Assembly (NCBI GenBank): GCA_964458415.1 | Contig: CAYWIT010000005.1 | Location: 68,357 to 132,356 of the forward strand | DNA: 64,000 bases | Direction of reading: 5' to 3' | From: CAYWIT01 sp964458415 | Lineage (GTDB): Bacteria; Pseudomonadota; Alphaproteobacteria; Micavibrionales; UBA2020 | Shown: positions 15,351 through 22,873 of the stretch, piece after piece | How positions within the stretch are numbered: position 1 is the stretch's first letter | Layout of the letters: every line of letters begins with the position of its first letter | Position numbers and translations under genes: made by a program | Notes under the pieces: generated by a model | Seen by the model: only the letters and a program-made list of their open reading frames with translations | Told to the model about the DNA's origin: nothing | Databases searched by the model: none

Positions 15351-15590
15351 TTAGCCGCAGCAGCCGCCATGTTTGGGGGCGTCCTTTTTCGTGCCGCAGC
15401 AGCCGCCATCGTTGGCAGGCTTTTTCGCCGGGCATTTGCCTTCTTCGGCCTTGTGTCCATGACCGTGACCGTGTCCATGACCGTGTCCATGACCGTGACC
15501 ATGACCATGACCATGACCGTGGCCGTGATCTTTAGCGCCGCTGCATTGTTTGAATTCACTTTTGCATTTGCCTTTTGTGCACTTGCCCAT
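15351..15590 (-). CDS. Cys/His-rich metal-binding small protein with Gly-His repeat
   Basis: The 79-residue protein has eight cysteines (C4, C9, C16, C53, C64, C65, C77, C78) and a central run of alternating His and Gly, residues 22-46 (13 His, 12 Gly). Such composition binds Ni(II), Zn(II), Cu or Co, as in metallothioneins and the His-rich tails of nickel chaperones. It is probably a metal buffer. It has no signal peptide. AAGGAG sits 8 nt before the ATG. No metal transporter, hydrogenase or urease gene is next to it in the window. The coding DNA for the repeat is a hexanucleotide tract prone to length change without frameshift. Confidence 0.85.
   Translation of the reverse strand: MGKCTKGKCKSEFKQCSGAKDHGHGHGHGHGHGHGHGHGHGHGHGHKAEEGKCPAKKPANDGGCCGTKKDAPKHGGCCG
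15453..15527 (-). repeat. Degenerate hexanucleotide tract encoding the His-Gly run
   Basis: About 12 copies of a 6-nt unit (CATGAC/CGTGAC/CGTGTC variants on the plus strand) encode alternating His and Gly. Because the unit is a multiple of three, slippage would add or remove metal-binding His-Gly pairs in frame. Confidence 0.85.
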
Positions 15591-15689
15591 ATTTTCTCTC
15601 CTTGTGACTTTATTGGTTTTTAAATAGTTTAGACTAGGTATCCTACGTCAACTCGTCAGAAAAAAGAAGAAACAATTCTGAACAAAAAT

Positions 15690-16805
15690 ATGTCAATCCT
15701 TCCGACGCTTTATAATCAGAAACTGGAGACAGGTGAACTGGTCCCTGATGCCGATCAGCAAAGAGCCGTCGCGGCTTTGTCTGCACTGGATGATGCGCTG
15801 CAACAAAGGTCCATCCGCGGAAATTCGGGGTTATTTTCTTTCGCAAGAAAGAAAGGAAGTGTCCCGCTGGGGCTCTATTTTTATGGGGGCGTCGGGCGCG
15901 GCAAGTCGATGGTGATGGATCTGTTTTTTACTGCGGCGCGCTGTGAAAAGAAAAAGCGGGTGCATTTTCATGCCTTCATGCTCGAGGTCCATGATTTCCT
16001 GCACTGCTTGCGGCAGAGCCGCCGCAAGGATGAAAAGCTGCGGATCGACGGGGATCTGATCGCTTGTGCGGATCATATAGCGGCGGAAACGCAACTGCTC
16101 TGTCTTGACGAGTTTCATGTGCGGGATGTTGCCGATGCCATGATTCTGGGGCGGCTGTTTACGGCGCTGTTTGCGCGCGGGCTGGTCGTTGTGGTGACAT
16201 CCAATCTTGCGCCGGATGCGCTTTATGAAGGCGGGTTGCAGCGGGATCGTTTTTTGCCCTTTATTGCCCTTTTGAAAGAAAAAATGGAGCTTGTAGCTTT
16301 TACGGGGGAGACGGATTATCGTCTGGGGCGGTTGCGGGACGCAAAAATGTATTTTTTCCCGCACGACAACGGCATTCATGCGGAAATGCAAAAGCTGTTC
16401 TCGCTGGTGACTGACGGCGCGGAATCGGCGGCAGGGACTATTGCAGTCAAGGGGCGGGAGATATTTGTCCCGCAGGCGGCAAAGGAGGCCGCCTTTTTTA
16501 CTTTTGCCGATCTTTGCGAGACGTCAAAAAGCGCGCTGGATTATCTCGCGCTGGTCAAGCATTACCGGGTTTTCTTTCTTGAAAATGTGCCGCTGCTGGA
16601 TGACAGCCGACGGGATGCCGTGCTGCGTTTCATTACGCTGGTGGATACGCTCTATGACCATCATGTCTGGCTGGTGATGTCAGCGGCGGCTCCGCCGGAA
16701 GACATTTATCAGGGTGCGGAACATGCGCCTGCCTTCGCGCGGACAATCAGCCGTTTGATGGAAATGCAGTCACGGAACTACAAGAAAGCTACTTTCCAAA
16801 CGTGA
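15690..16805 (+). CDS. zapE: AFG1/ZapE-family cell-division ATPase
   Basis: ZapE is an AFG1-like P-loop ATPase that associates with the Z-ring under stress. The 371-residue protein has Walker A GGVGRGKS at 66-73, a Walker B-like LLCLDEFHVRDVADA segment with the family-specific DEFHV, the VVVTSNLAPDALYEGGLQRDRFLPFI block, and a C-terminal sensor region YDHHVWLVMSA. All are hallmarks of the family. The start ATG has only a weak Shine-Dalgarno. Its last 17 nt overlap the 3' end of a small convergent gene. Confidence 0.93.
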   Translation: MSILPTLYNQKLETGELVPDADQQRAVAALSALDDALQQRSIRGNSGLFSFARKKGSVPLGLYFYGGVGRGKSMVMDLFFTAARCEKKKRVHFHAFMLEVHDFLHCLRQSRRKDEKLRIDGDLIACADHIAAETQLLCLDEFHVRDVADAMILGRLFTALFARGLVVVVTSNLAPDALYEGGLQRDRFLPFIALLKEKMELVAFTGETDYRLGRLRDAKMYFFPHDNGIHAEMQKLFSLVTDGAESAAGTIAVKGREIFVPQAAKEAAFFTFADLCETSKSALDYLALVKHYRVFFLENVPLLDDSRRDAVLRFITLVDTLYDHHVWLVMSAAAPPEDIYQGAEHAPAFARTISRLMEMQSRNYKKATFQT

Positions 16806-16995
16806 AGGGCTTGCCCGCGTGCGGCGTCGCGGCCCAAAGCTGCCGGTCATTGCGGATTTCCTTTTCAGGACGGTCTTCCTCGATCGGGATCAGGGATAAT
16901 TCCAACTCGATAAATCGGGATTCCCCCGGCCTGCGCGGCGCGTTTGTATTGAATTGATCCCGGGCGGGCGGCATGTCAGAAAGCTTTGTTACCAT
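16789..16995 (-). CDS. Small unknown protein (68 residues)
   Basis: The frame MVTKLSDMPPARDQF to GKPFTFGK encodes a charged, soluble protein with a beta-strand-like FIELELSLIPIEED segment. AGAGGA precedes the ATG at 16995 at a good distance, and it occupies otherwise empty DNA, which supports a real gene. It is convergent with zapE (17-nt overlap) and divergent from the DUF2336 gene. No family is recognised. Confidence 0.55.
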   Translation of the reverse strand: MVTKLSDMPPARDQFNTNAPRRPGESRFIELELSLIPIEEDRPEKEIRNDRQLWAATPHAGKPFTFGK

Positions 16996-17083
16996 GGGTT
17001 CTTCCTCTCACAACCATTTTACGGTAATTGCGGTTAAGGTTTTGTTAATGGTAGAAATGGCCAAATGGGAAGCGGGGGCGGGG

Positions 17084-18328
17084 ATGTTCGGTTTTTTCAG
17101 GCTATTTTCCGGTGCTAATCAAAAGCGTTCTGACGACCAGAAAAAAAAGCTGGCAGGGGGCAAAACGGCGGATTTGCGCGAACTGGCGGCGGATGCAGAG
17201 ACCCATCCGGAAATTCTTTATTATCTGGCAAAAAACGGCGACAGCGTCATGCGGCGCGCTGTGGCAAGCAACACCGCAACACCGGTGCAGGCCGCAACGC
17301 TGCTGGCGCTGGACAAGGATGTCGATGTGCGCGTTGCACTGGCTGCCCGGCTGGTCGATCTGCTGCCGCAGCTGACGCCGGAAAAGCACAGCCAGCTTTA
17401 TGCCTACGCGGTGCAGGCGCTCGGGATGCTGGCGCAGGACGAGGTGCTGAAAATCCGCAGGGCTTTGTCGTCGGCGCTGAAAGATTACGCCAAGGCGCCC
17501 CCTGCGGTGGTGGGCAAACTCGCCCGCGATGTCGAGCGTGAAGTGTCGGAGCCGGTCTTGCGGTTTTGCGCGGCGCTGTCGGATGAAGATCTGGTGGATA
17601 TCCTGAGCAGCCATCCGGAACCGTGGGTTATTACCGCGATTGCTGAACGGGAGGAGGTCAGTTCGGCCGTTTCCGAGGCCGTGAGCGCGGCGGAAGACGC
17701 CCCCTCGACGCGGGCGCTGCTGGAAAACAAAGGTGCGCAGCTGGTGGAGCAGACGCTGCAGAAAATAGTATTGCGGGCAAAAAACTATCCGGAATGGCAT
17801 CGTCCGATTGCGCTGCGCAAGGAATTATCGCTTGAGCTGGCGCATGAGCTGGCGGGCTTTGTTGACAAAACCGTTCTGGAAGTGCTTGAACAGCGCAGTG
17901 ATTTCGATCCGGCCACGCGCCGGGGAGTTGTCGATATTGTCCGTCGTCGTCTGGATTACCAGCGGCAAAGCGGTGCGGGCGAGTTGCCGCATGAAAAGCT
18001 GGCGCGCTTTGTTGCGGCAGGAACCCTGACGCCGGAAGTTATCCACGATGCCATGATCTGGCATGAAACGGATTTCGTGCATCTGGCTCTGGCCGAACTT
18101 TCCGGTATTCCGCTGGAGACGGTCCGACGCATGATCGGCGCCGGGGCGGCGAGACCGGTGATCGCCCTGTGCTGGAAGGCCGGATTGCCCATGCGTTTTT
18201 GCGTCGAGCTGCAACGGACGGCGGCGCATCTCCGTCCCGGTGAAATCGTATATGCCCGGGGCGGAACGGATTATCCGCTCGATCCCGCCGAGATTAAATG
18301 GCAGCTGGAGTTTTTCGGGGTAAGGTAA
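17084..18328 (+). CDS. DUF2336 HEAT-like repeat protein
   Basis: The 414-residue protein matches the DUF2336 group common in alphaproteobacteria: an N-terminal MFGFF start, then repeat-like helices such as HPEILYYLAKNGDSVMRRAV and DVRVALAARL, resembling HEAT/Armadillo units. The whole is predicted alpha-helical and cytosolic. The function is not established; paralogues lie near motility or signalling genes in other species. The ATG at 17084, with GGGGGCGGGG just upstream, is preferred to a 37-codon extension that reaches into the divergent small gene. It ends 2 nt before a convergent operon. Confidence 0.8.
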   Translation: MFGFFRLFSGANQKRSDDQKKKLAGGKTADLRELAADAETHPEILYYLAKNGDSVMRRAVASNTATPVQAATLLALDKDVDVRVALAARLVDLLPQLTPEKHSQLYAYAVQALGMLAQDEVLKIRRALSSALKDYAKAPPAVVGKLARDVEREVSEPVLRFCAALSDEDLVDILSSHPEPWVITAIAEREEVSSAVSEAVSAAEDAPSTRALLENKGAQLVEQTLQKIVLRAKNYPEWHRPIALRKELSLELAHELAGFVDKTVLEVLEQRSDFDPATRRGVVDIVRRRLDYQRQSGAGELPHEKLARFVAAGTLTPEVIHDAMIWHETDFVHLALAELSGIPLETVRRMIGAGAARPVIALCWKAGLPMRFCVELQRTAAHLRPGEIVYARGGTDYPLDPAEIKWQLEFFGVR

Positions 18329-18330
18329 CC

Positions 18331-18537
18331 TTAAACGATACTGGTAATATTGAGCGCAGCATCATAGTGGAGCGTGACGGTCTGCTGGCTCTCCAGAGCG
18401 CTTTTGATTTGTGCGCGCAGCTCTGCCGCCAGAGCGCTGTCGGGGACCTTGAAATAACCGTCATGCCCGTGGAGTGAAACCAGAAACTCTTCGTTCTGTT
18501 CGATGATTCTGCGGATGCTGGCGGATGTTTGCGGCAT
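18331..18537 (-). CDS. Small unknown protein, last gene of the papain-fold enzyme operon
   Basis: This 68-residue protein (MPQTSASIRRIIEQNEEFLV to DAALNITSIV) is unrecognised. It looks like a small alpha/beta domain with strands FLVSLHG, YFKVP and TVTLHYD. Its ATG overlaps the stop of the glutaminase-like gene (TGATG), so its synthesis is coupled to it. By position it could be an inhibitor, immunity-like or chaperone partner of the enzymes, but nothing in its sequence shows that. Confidence 0.6.
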   Translation of the reverse strand: MPQTSASIRRIIEQNEEFLVSLHGHDGYFKVPDSALAAELRAQIKSALESQQTVTLHYDAALNITSIV

Positions 18538-19190
18538 CAGGGGGTGACCTTCCGGTGATCATGCGCCGGGCAGGGAAGGGGCGGATGTCCGGCGATAAGC
18601 TTCCAGGTTTTTCCCCGCAGGGGCGGCGCCTCGGCAAACTGCCGCCGGGTTTGACTGGGAAAGACGCTGCGCGGCAGCTTTTGCATGTAGAGATATTCTT
18701 CCATCATCTGCCGCGCGTTCCGGTCGGCGGTTTCAGGCCATTCTATATAGCGGTCATAAAAACCTGGCCATGGTTTTGGTGTTTCGTTTATTTTGGCGAT
18801 TTGAAGGTTTTTTTCCTCCGCCTGCATGATTTTGCCCCATTCCTGCAAGGGGACCGGGCCGTCAAAAAGCCCGGGATCAAAAATCAGGTGCTCTACGCTG
18901 TTATCCGGCATCCGCACGGGGAGAGCAGGCGCGACGTGATAGGACCAGCGGATGACGGTGTCGCCGGGCAGGGTGACCTCCAGCATTTTATTTCTGGTTT
19001 CAAAGGCCCAGGCCTTGGCGGGGGCGAGTCCGGCGTCGGACATGAGGCGGCACATGATATGCGTTCTGGCGGTACAGCCATTATGGGGATAGCCAAAGGA
19101 GATATGGTCGAGATCGGCCAGCTGGTCGAAAAGCGCGAGGGCGTCTTTCAGCGGCAAGGCAGAATCGGTCTGGGCGGGTTCCTCGGTCAT
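18537..19190 (-). CDS. Protein-glutaminase-like papain-fold enzyme
   Basis: The 217-residue product carries the three catalytic blocks of bacterial protein glutaminase as I recall them from the Chryseobacterium enzyme: NGCTARTHIMCRLM with C39 and H44 (compare DGCYARAHKM), RWSYHVAP with H85 (compare AWSYHVAI), and LIFDPGLFDGPV with D105 (compare IIDPSLFSSGPV). Such enzymes deamidate glutamine side chains in proteins. Unlike the secreted enzyme it has no signal or pro-peptide. The ATG at 19190 was chosen because the longer frame begins with TTG and would overlap the upstream gene by 56 nt. It lies 34 nt after a C39-like peptidase gene and is coupled to the downstream 68-residue gene. The target protein is unknown. 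Confidence 0.75.
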   Translation of the reverse strand: MTEEPAQTDSALPLKDALALFDQLADLDHISFGYPHNGCTARTHIMCRLMSDAGLAPAKAWAFETRNKMLEVTLPGDTVIRWSYHVAPALPVRMPDNSVEHLIFDPGLFDGPVPLQEWGKIMQAEEKNLQIAKINETPKPWPGFYDRYIEWPETADRNARQMMEEYLYMQKLPRSVFPSQTRRQFAEAPPLRGKTWKLIAGHPPLPCPAHDHRKVTP

Positions 19191-19224
19191 ATCAAGATTA
19201 TATGGAATACTGGTGAAGAAAGAA

Positions 19225-19737
19225 TTACTTTTTTGAAGGAATTTCGATCCCGCGCCATAAATCCATATGATTTCCTTCAAGGGGCTGGAAGTTCAGTGAC
19301 CAGCGTTCCAGCGGCTCGTAGTCGCCATGCCAGACAATCTCGGAGATCTTTTTTTCAATAATTTGGTGATCGTAAGGGTCATAATATATGACATTTGTTC
19401 CATCACTGCAGAGAAAAACAACATAATGCCCCTCGGCGGCCGCCCCCGCGCCGTGAATGATCAGTGCAACAGCGATGCCGTTTTGATAGCTCTCCTCCCC
19501 GATAGCGGCGACGGGCAGGTGGCGCAGGCTTGCGGCGCTCATTGCATCGGCGGTGGTGCCTATTTCCGGAACAGGGTTAAGTTCTTTGCGGAAGTGGTGG
19601 TAATCCGGCCGTCTTCTTCTATAAAGGCGCGCGGCCGTAGCAAGACAGGCAACGCCGCAGGAGAAATCGTCTTTTTGTCTGATAAAATGCGCGGGGGCTG
19701 GTTTGATGATTTTTTCAGAACCTTGAATATCCAGCAT
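19225..19737 (-). CDS. C39-like cysteine peptidase-fold protein
   Basis: The 170-residue protein shows the papain/C39 layout: oxyanion Gln Q21 and nucleophile C27 in RQKDDFSCGVACLATAARL, catalytic H104 in AEGHYVVFL, and D120 in IYYDPYD. C39 peptidases cleave double-glycine leaders, but related stand-alone domains have other roles; no ABC transporter or leader peptide gene is nearby. It has no signal peptide. The ATG at 19737 is preferred to one at 19752 because AGGGGG lies 5-10 nt before it. It is the first gene of a three-gene leftward operon and is divergent from mdh. Confidence 0.75.
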   Translation of the reverse strand: MLDIQGSEKIIKPAPAHFIRQKDDFSCGVACLATAARLYRRRRPDYHHFRKELNPVPEIGTTADAMSAASLRHLPVAAIGEESYQNGIAVALIIHGAGAAAEGHYVVFLCSDGTNVIYYDPYDHQIIEKKISEIVWHGDYEPLERWSLNFQPLEGNHMDLWRGIEIPSKK

Positions 19738-19817
19738 GTTACCCCCTACCATTCCTGAATGACTGTGCTAGTTTGAATGTACTTTGATTCATTTAAAAAA
19801 AGTTAAGGAAAATAAAA

Positions 19818-20780
19818 ATGTCACGCAAAAAAATCGCGCTCGTCGGGGCTGGGCAAATCGGTGGTACACTGGCGCTTCTGGCCGGAATGAAACAGCTGGG
19901 GGACGTCATGCTGATTGACGTGGCCGAGGGTGTGCCGCAGGGGAAGGCGCTGGATATCGCGCAGGCGGCGCCGGTCGAGGGGTTTGACGCGGTTTACGCC
20001 GGCAGCAATGATTATGCCGCTTTGGCAGGCTCGGATGTGGTGATCGTCACCGCAGGCGTTCCGCGCAAGCCGGGCATGAGCCGCGACGATCTGATTGGCA
20101 TCAACACGGGCGTGACCCGCACGGTTGGCGAGAATATCAAGAAATATGCGCCGAATGCTTTTGTGATTGTCGTGACCAACCCGCTCGATGTCATGGTGGG
20201 CGTGATGCAGGAAGTAACGGGATTCAAGCCGAACATGGTGGTCGGGATGGCGGGCGTTCTGGATAGCGCGCGTTTCCGTCATTTCCTTGCGGACGAGTTC
20301 AAGGTTTCGGTCGAAGATGTTTCGGCTTTTGTGCTGGGCGGGCATGGCGACACGATGGTGCCGCTGGTGCGCTATTCCACAGTGGCGGGGATTCCCTTGC
20401 CGGATATGGTCAAGATGGGCTGGACCACGCAGGACAAGCTTGACAAGATCGTCCAGCGCACGCGCGATGGCGGGGCTGAAATCGTGGCCCTGCTGAAAAC
20501 GGGCTCGGCGTTTTATGCGCCGGCGTCTTCCGCGATTGCCATGGCGGAGAGCTATCTGCGCGACAAACGGCGGGTGCTGCCCTGTGCGGCTTACCTGAAC
20601 GGCGAATACGGCGTGAAGGGGCTTTATATTGGCGTGCCGGTGGTCATCGGCGCGAACGGCGTTGAAAAAGTCATTGAGGTCCAGCTGAGCGCGGAAGAAA
20701 AAACCATGTTCGACAAGTCGGTCACGGCGGTACAAACGCTGAACGATGTGGCGAAAAACCTCAAGACGGCGGCGGCATAA
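19818..20780 (+). CDS. mdh: Malate dehydrogenase (LDH-like type)
   Basis: Mdh oxidises malate to oxaloacetate with NAD in the TCA cycle. The 320-residue protein has GAGQIGG at the N-terminus, the substrate-specificity loop RKPGMSRDDL, and the catalytic histidine in GGHGDTM, which identify the LDH-like malate dehydrogenase typical of alphaproteobacteria. AAGGAAAA precedes the ATG. It heads the run mdh-sucC-sucD-sucA-sucB, with 4-25 nt between genes, so co-transcription is expected. Confidence 0.97.
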   Translation: MSRKKIALVGAGQIGGTLALLAGMKQLGDVMLIDVAEGVPQGKALDIAQAAPVEGFDAVYAGSNDYAALAGSDVVIVTAGVPRKPGMSRDDLIGINTGVTRTVGENIKKYAPNAFVIVVTNPLDVMVGVMQEVTGFKPNMVVGMAGVLDSARFRHFLADEFKVSVEDVSAFVLGGHGDTMVPLVRYSTVAGIPLPDMVKMGWTTQDKLDKIVQRTRDGGAEIVALLKTGSAFYAPASSAIAMAESYLRDKRRVLPCAAYLNGEYGVKGLYIGVPVVIGANGVEKVIEVQLSAEEKTMFDKSVTAVQTLNDVAKNLKTAAA

Positions 20781-20800
20781 CAATAAAGGGTGTGTAGACA

Positions 20801-21973
20801 ATGAATATCCATGAGTATCAGGCCAAGGAACTGTTGAAAGCGCGGGGCATTCCGGTGCTGAAGGGCGGTGTCGCCTATACGGCGGAAGAGGCGGTCGAGG
20901 TGGCGAAGCTGTTGCCGGGGCCCGTTTACGTCGTCAAGGCGCAGATCCATGCGGGCGGGCGCGGCAAGGGCGGCGGCGTCAAGGTCGTCAAATCGATTGA
21001 CGAGGTCAAGGAAGCCGCGAAAAAAATGATGGGTATTCAGCTGGTCAAGCACCAGACGGGGCCGCAGGGGCAGGAAGTCCGGCGGATTTACGTCGAGGAA
21101 GGCTGTGATATCGGGCGCGAGCTCTATCTTGGCATGCTGATCGACCGGTCCTCGTCCTGCGTGACGATCATGGCTTCGACCGAGGGTGGTGTGGAGATCG
21201 AGGAAGTCGCGGAAAAGCATCCGGAAAAGATTCTCAAGGTTGTGGTGGATCCCGCTGTCGGTTTTCAGGCTTTTCAGGGCCGCCAGATCGCTTTCGGTCT
21301 TGGGTTGGAAGGCAAGCAGATCAACAAATGCGTCGAGCTTCTTGGCAACATGTACAGGGCCTTTATCGACCTTGATGCCTCGATTGTCGAGATCAATCCG
21401 CTGGTGGTGACAAAAGGCGGGGATGTTCTGCCGCTTGATGCCAAGATGAATTTCGACGACAATGCGCTGTTTCGCCAGAAAGAAGTCGAGCAGCTGCGCG
21501 ATGTGGCGGAAGAGGATCCGGCCGAGCGGCGGGCCAAAGATCATGAACTGAGCTACGTCAAGCTGACGGGGAATATCGGTTGCATGGTCAATGGCGCGGG
21601 TCTGGCCATGGCAACGATGGATATTATCAAGCTCTATGGCGGCGAACCGGCCAACTTCCTCGATGTCGGCGGCGGCGCCACCAAGGAGCGCGTGGCCGAA
21701 GCTTTCCGCATCATTCTGTCGGATCCGAATGTCGAAGGCATTCTGGTCAATATTTTTGGCGGGATCATGCGCTGTGACGTGATTGCCGAGGGGGTCATTA
21801 CGGCGGCGCGCGAGCTGGGGCTGACCATGCCGCTGGTCGTGCGGCTGGAAGGCACCAACGTTGACAAGGGCAAGAAGCTGCTGAAAGAGTCGGGGCTGAA
21901 TATCATCGCGGCGGACAATCTCGCCGATGCGGCGCAAAAGGTCGTCAACACTGTCAAGGCGGAGGCTGCGTAA
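20801..21973 (+). CDS. sucC: Succinyl-CoA synthetase beta subunit
   Basis: SucC with SucD converts succinyl-CoA to succinate with substrate-level phosphorylation. The 390-residue protein begins with the family-typical MNIHEYQAKELL, followed by an ATP-grasp domain (HAGGRGKGGGVK) and a C-terminal CoA-ligase domain ending with GGATKERVAEAF and NIFGGIMRCDVIA. Length and motifs are standard. It starts 20 nt after mdh and is followed after 4 nt by sucD. Confidence 0.98.
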   Translation: MNIHEYQAKELLKARGIPVLKGGVAYTAEEAVEVAKLLPGPVYVVKAQIHAGGRGKGGGVKVVKSIDEVKEAAKKMMGIQLVKHQTGPQGQEVRRIYVEEGCDIGRELYLGMLIDRSSSCVTIMASTEGGVEIEEVAEKHPEKILKVVVDPAVGFQAFQGRQIAFGLGLEGKQINKCVELLGNMYRAFIDLDASIVEINPLVVTKGGDVLPLDAKMNFDDNALFRQKEVEQLRDVAEEDPAERRAKDHELSYVKLTGNIGCMVNGAGLAMATMDIIKLYGGEPANFLDVGGGATKERVAEAFRIILSDPNVEGILVNIFGGIMRCDVIAEGVITAARELGLTMPLVVRLEGTNVDKGKKLLKESGLNIIAADNLADAAQKVVNTVKAEAA

Positions 21974-21977
21974 AAAT

Positions 21978-22856
21978 ATGGCTGTACTTATTAACAAGGA
22001 TACAAAGGTTATCTGTCAGGGTTTTACCGGCGCGCAAGGTACGTTCCACTCGGAACAGGCTGTCGGTTACGGCACGAAAATGGTCGGGGGCGTGACGCCG
22101 GGCAAAGGGGGCACGAAGCACCTGAATCTGCCGGTGTTCAACACCGTCAAGGACGCTGTGGATGAAACGGGCGCGGATGCGTCCGTTATTTATGTGCCGC
22201 CGCCGTTCGCGGCCGATGCCATTCTGGAAGCGGTCGATGCTGAAATCGCGCTTGTGATCTGCATTACCGAAGGCATTCCGGTGCTCGACATGGTCAAGGT
22301 CAAGCGCAAGCTGCAAGGTTCGAAAACCCGCCTGATCGGGCCGAACTGCCCCGGCGTCATCACGCCCGGCGAGTGCAAGATCGGCATTATGCCCGGTCAT
22401 ATCCACAAGCGCGGCAAGGTTGGTATCGTTTCACGCTCTGGCACGCTGACCTATGAAGCCGTGGCGCAGACAACGGCCAACGGTCTGGGCCAGACGACCT
22501 GTATCGGCATTGGCGGCGATCCGGTGAACGGCACGAATTTTATCGATGCGCTCAAGTTGTTCCTTGACGATCCGGAAACCGAGGGGATTCTCATGATCGG
22601 AGAAATCGGCGGCACCGGCGAGGAAGATGCTGCCGCATTCATCAAGGCCAGCAAGAATAAGAAACCGATTGCGGGCTTTATTGCCGGGGTCACGGCTCCG
22701 CCAGGCCGCCGCATGGGGCATGCCGGTGCCATTATTGCGGGCGGCAAAGGCGGCGCGCATGATAAAATTGCGGCGATGAAGGCGGCGGGCATGGTTGTGG
22801 CCGACAGTCCTGCCGGACTGGGCGACGCGATCATGAAGGCATTGAAGGCAGCATAA
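21978..22856 (+). CDS. sucD: Succinyl-CoA synthetase alpha subunit
   Basis: SucD carries the CoA-binding and phosphohistidine functions of succinyl-CoA synthetase. The 292-residue protein starts MAVLINKDTKVICQGFTG and contains the CoA-binding GTKMVGGVTPGKGG block and the phosphohistidine loop GHAGAII. The ATG at 21978 was chosen because homology starts there; a longer frame runs back into sucC and is spurious. It lies 4 nt after sucC. Confidence 0.98.
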   Translation: MAVLINKDTKVICQGFTGAQGTFHSEQAVGYGTKMVGGVTPGKGGTKHLNLPVFNTVKDAVDETGADASVIYVPPPFAADAILEAVDAEIALVICITEGIPVLDMVKVKRKLQGSKTRLIGPNCPGVITPGECKIGIMPGHIHKRGKVGIVSRSGTLTYEAVAQTTANGLGQTTCIGIGGDPVNGTNFIDALKLFLDDPETEGILMIGEIGGTGEEDAAAFIKASKNKKPIAGFIAGVTAPPGRRMGHAGAIIAGGKGGAHDKIAAMKAAGMVVADSPAGLGDAIMKALKAA

Positions 22857-22873
22857 GGGGATGTAAGGATAAA

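Noticed and set aside
15453..15527. Possible CRISPR or other non-coding repeat array
   Set aside because: The 6-nt units lie in frame in a real gene and have no spacers.
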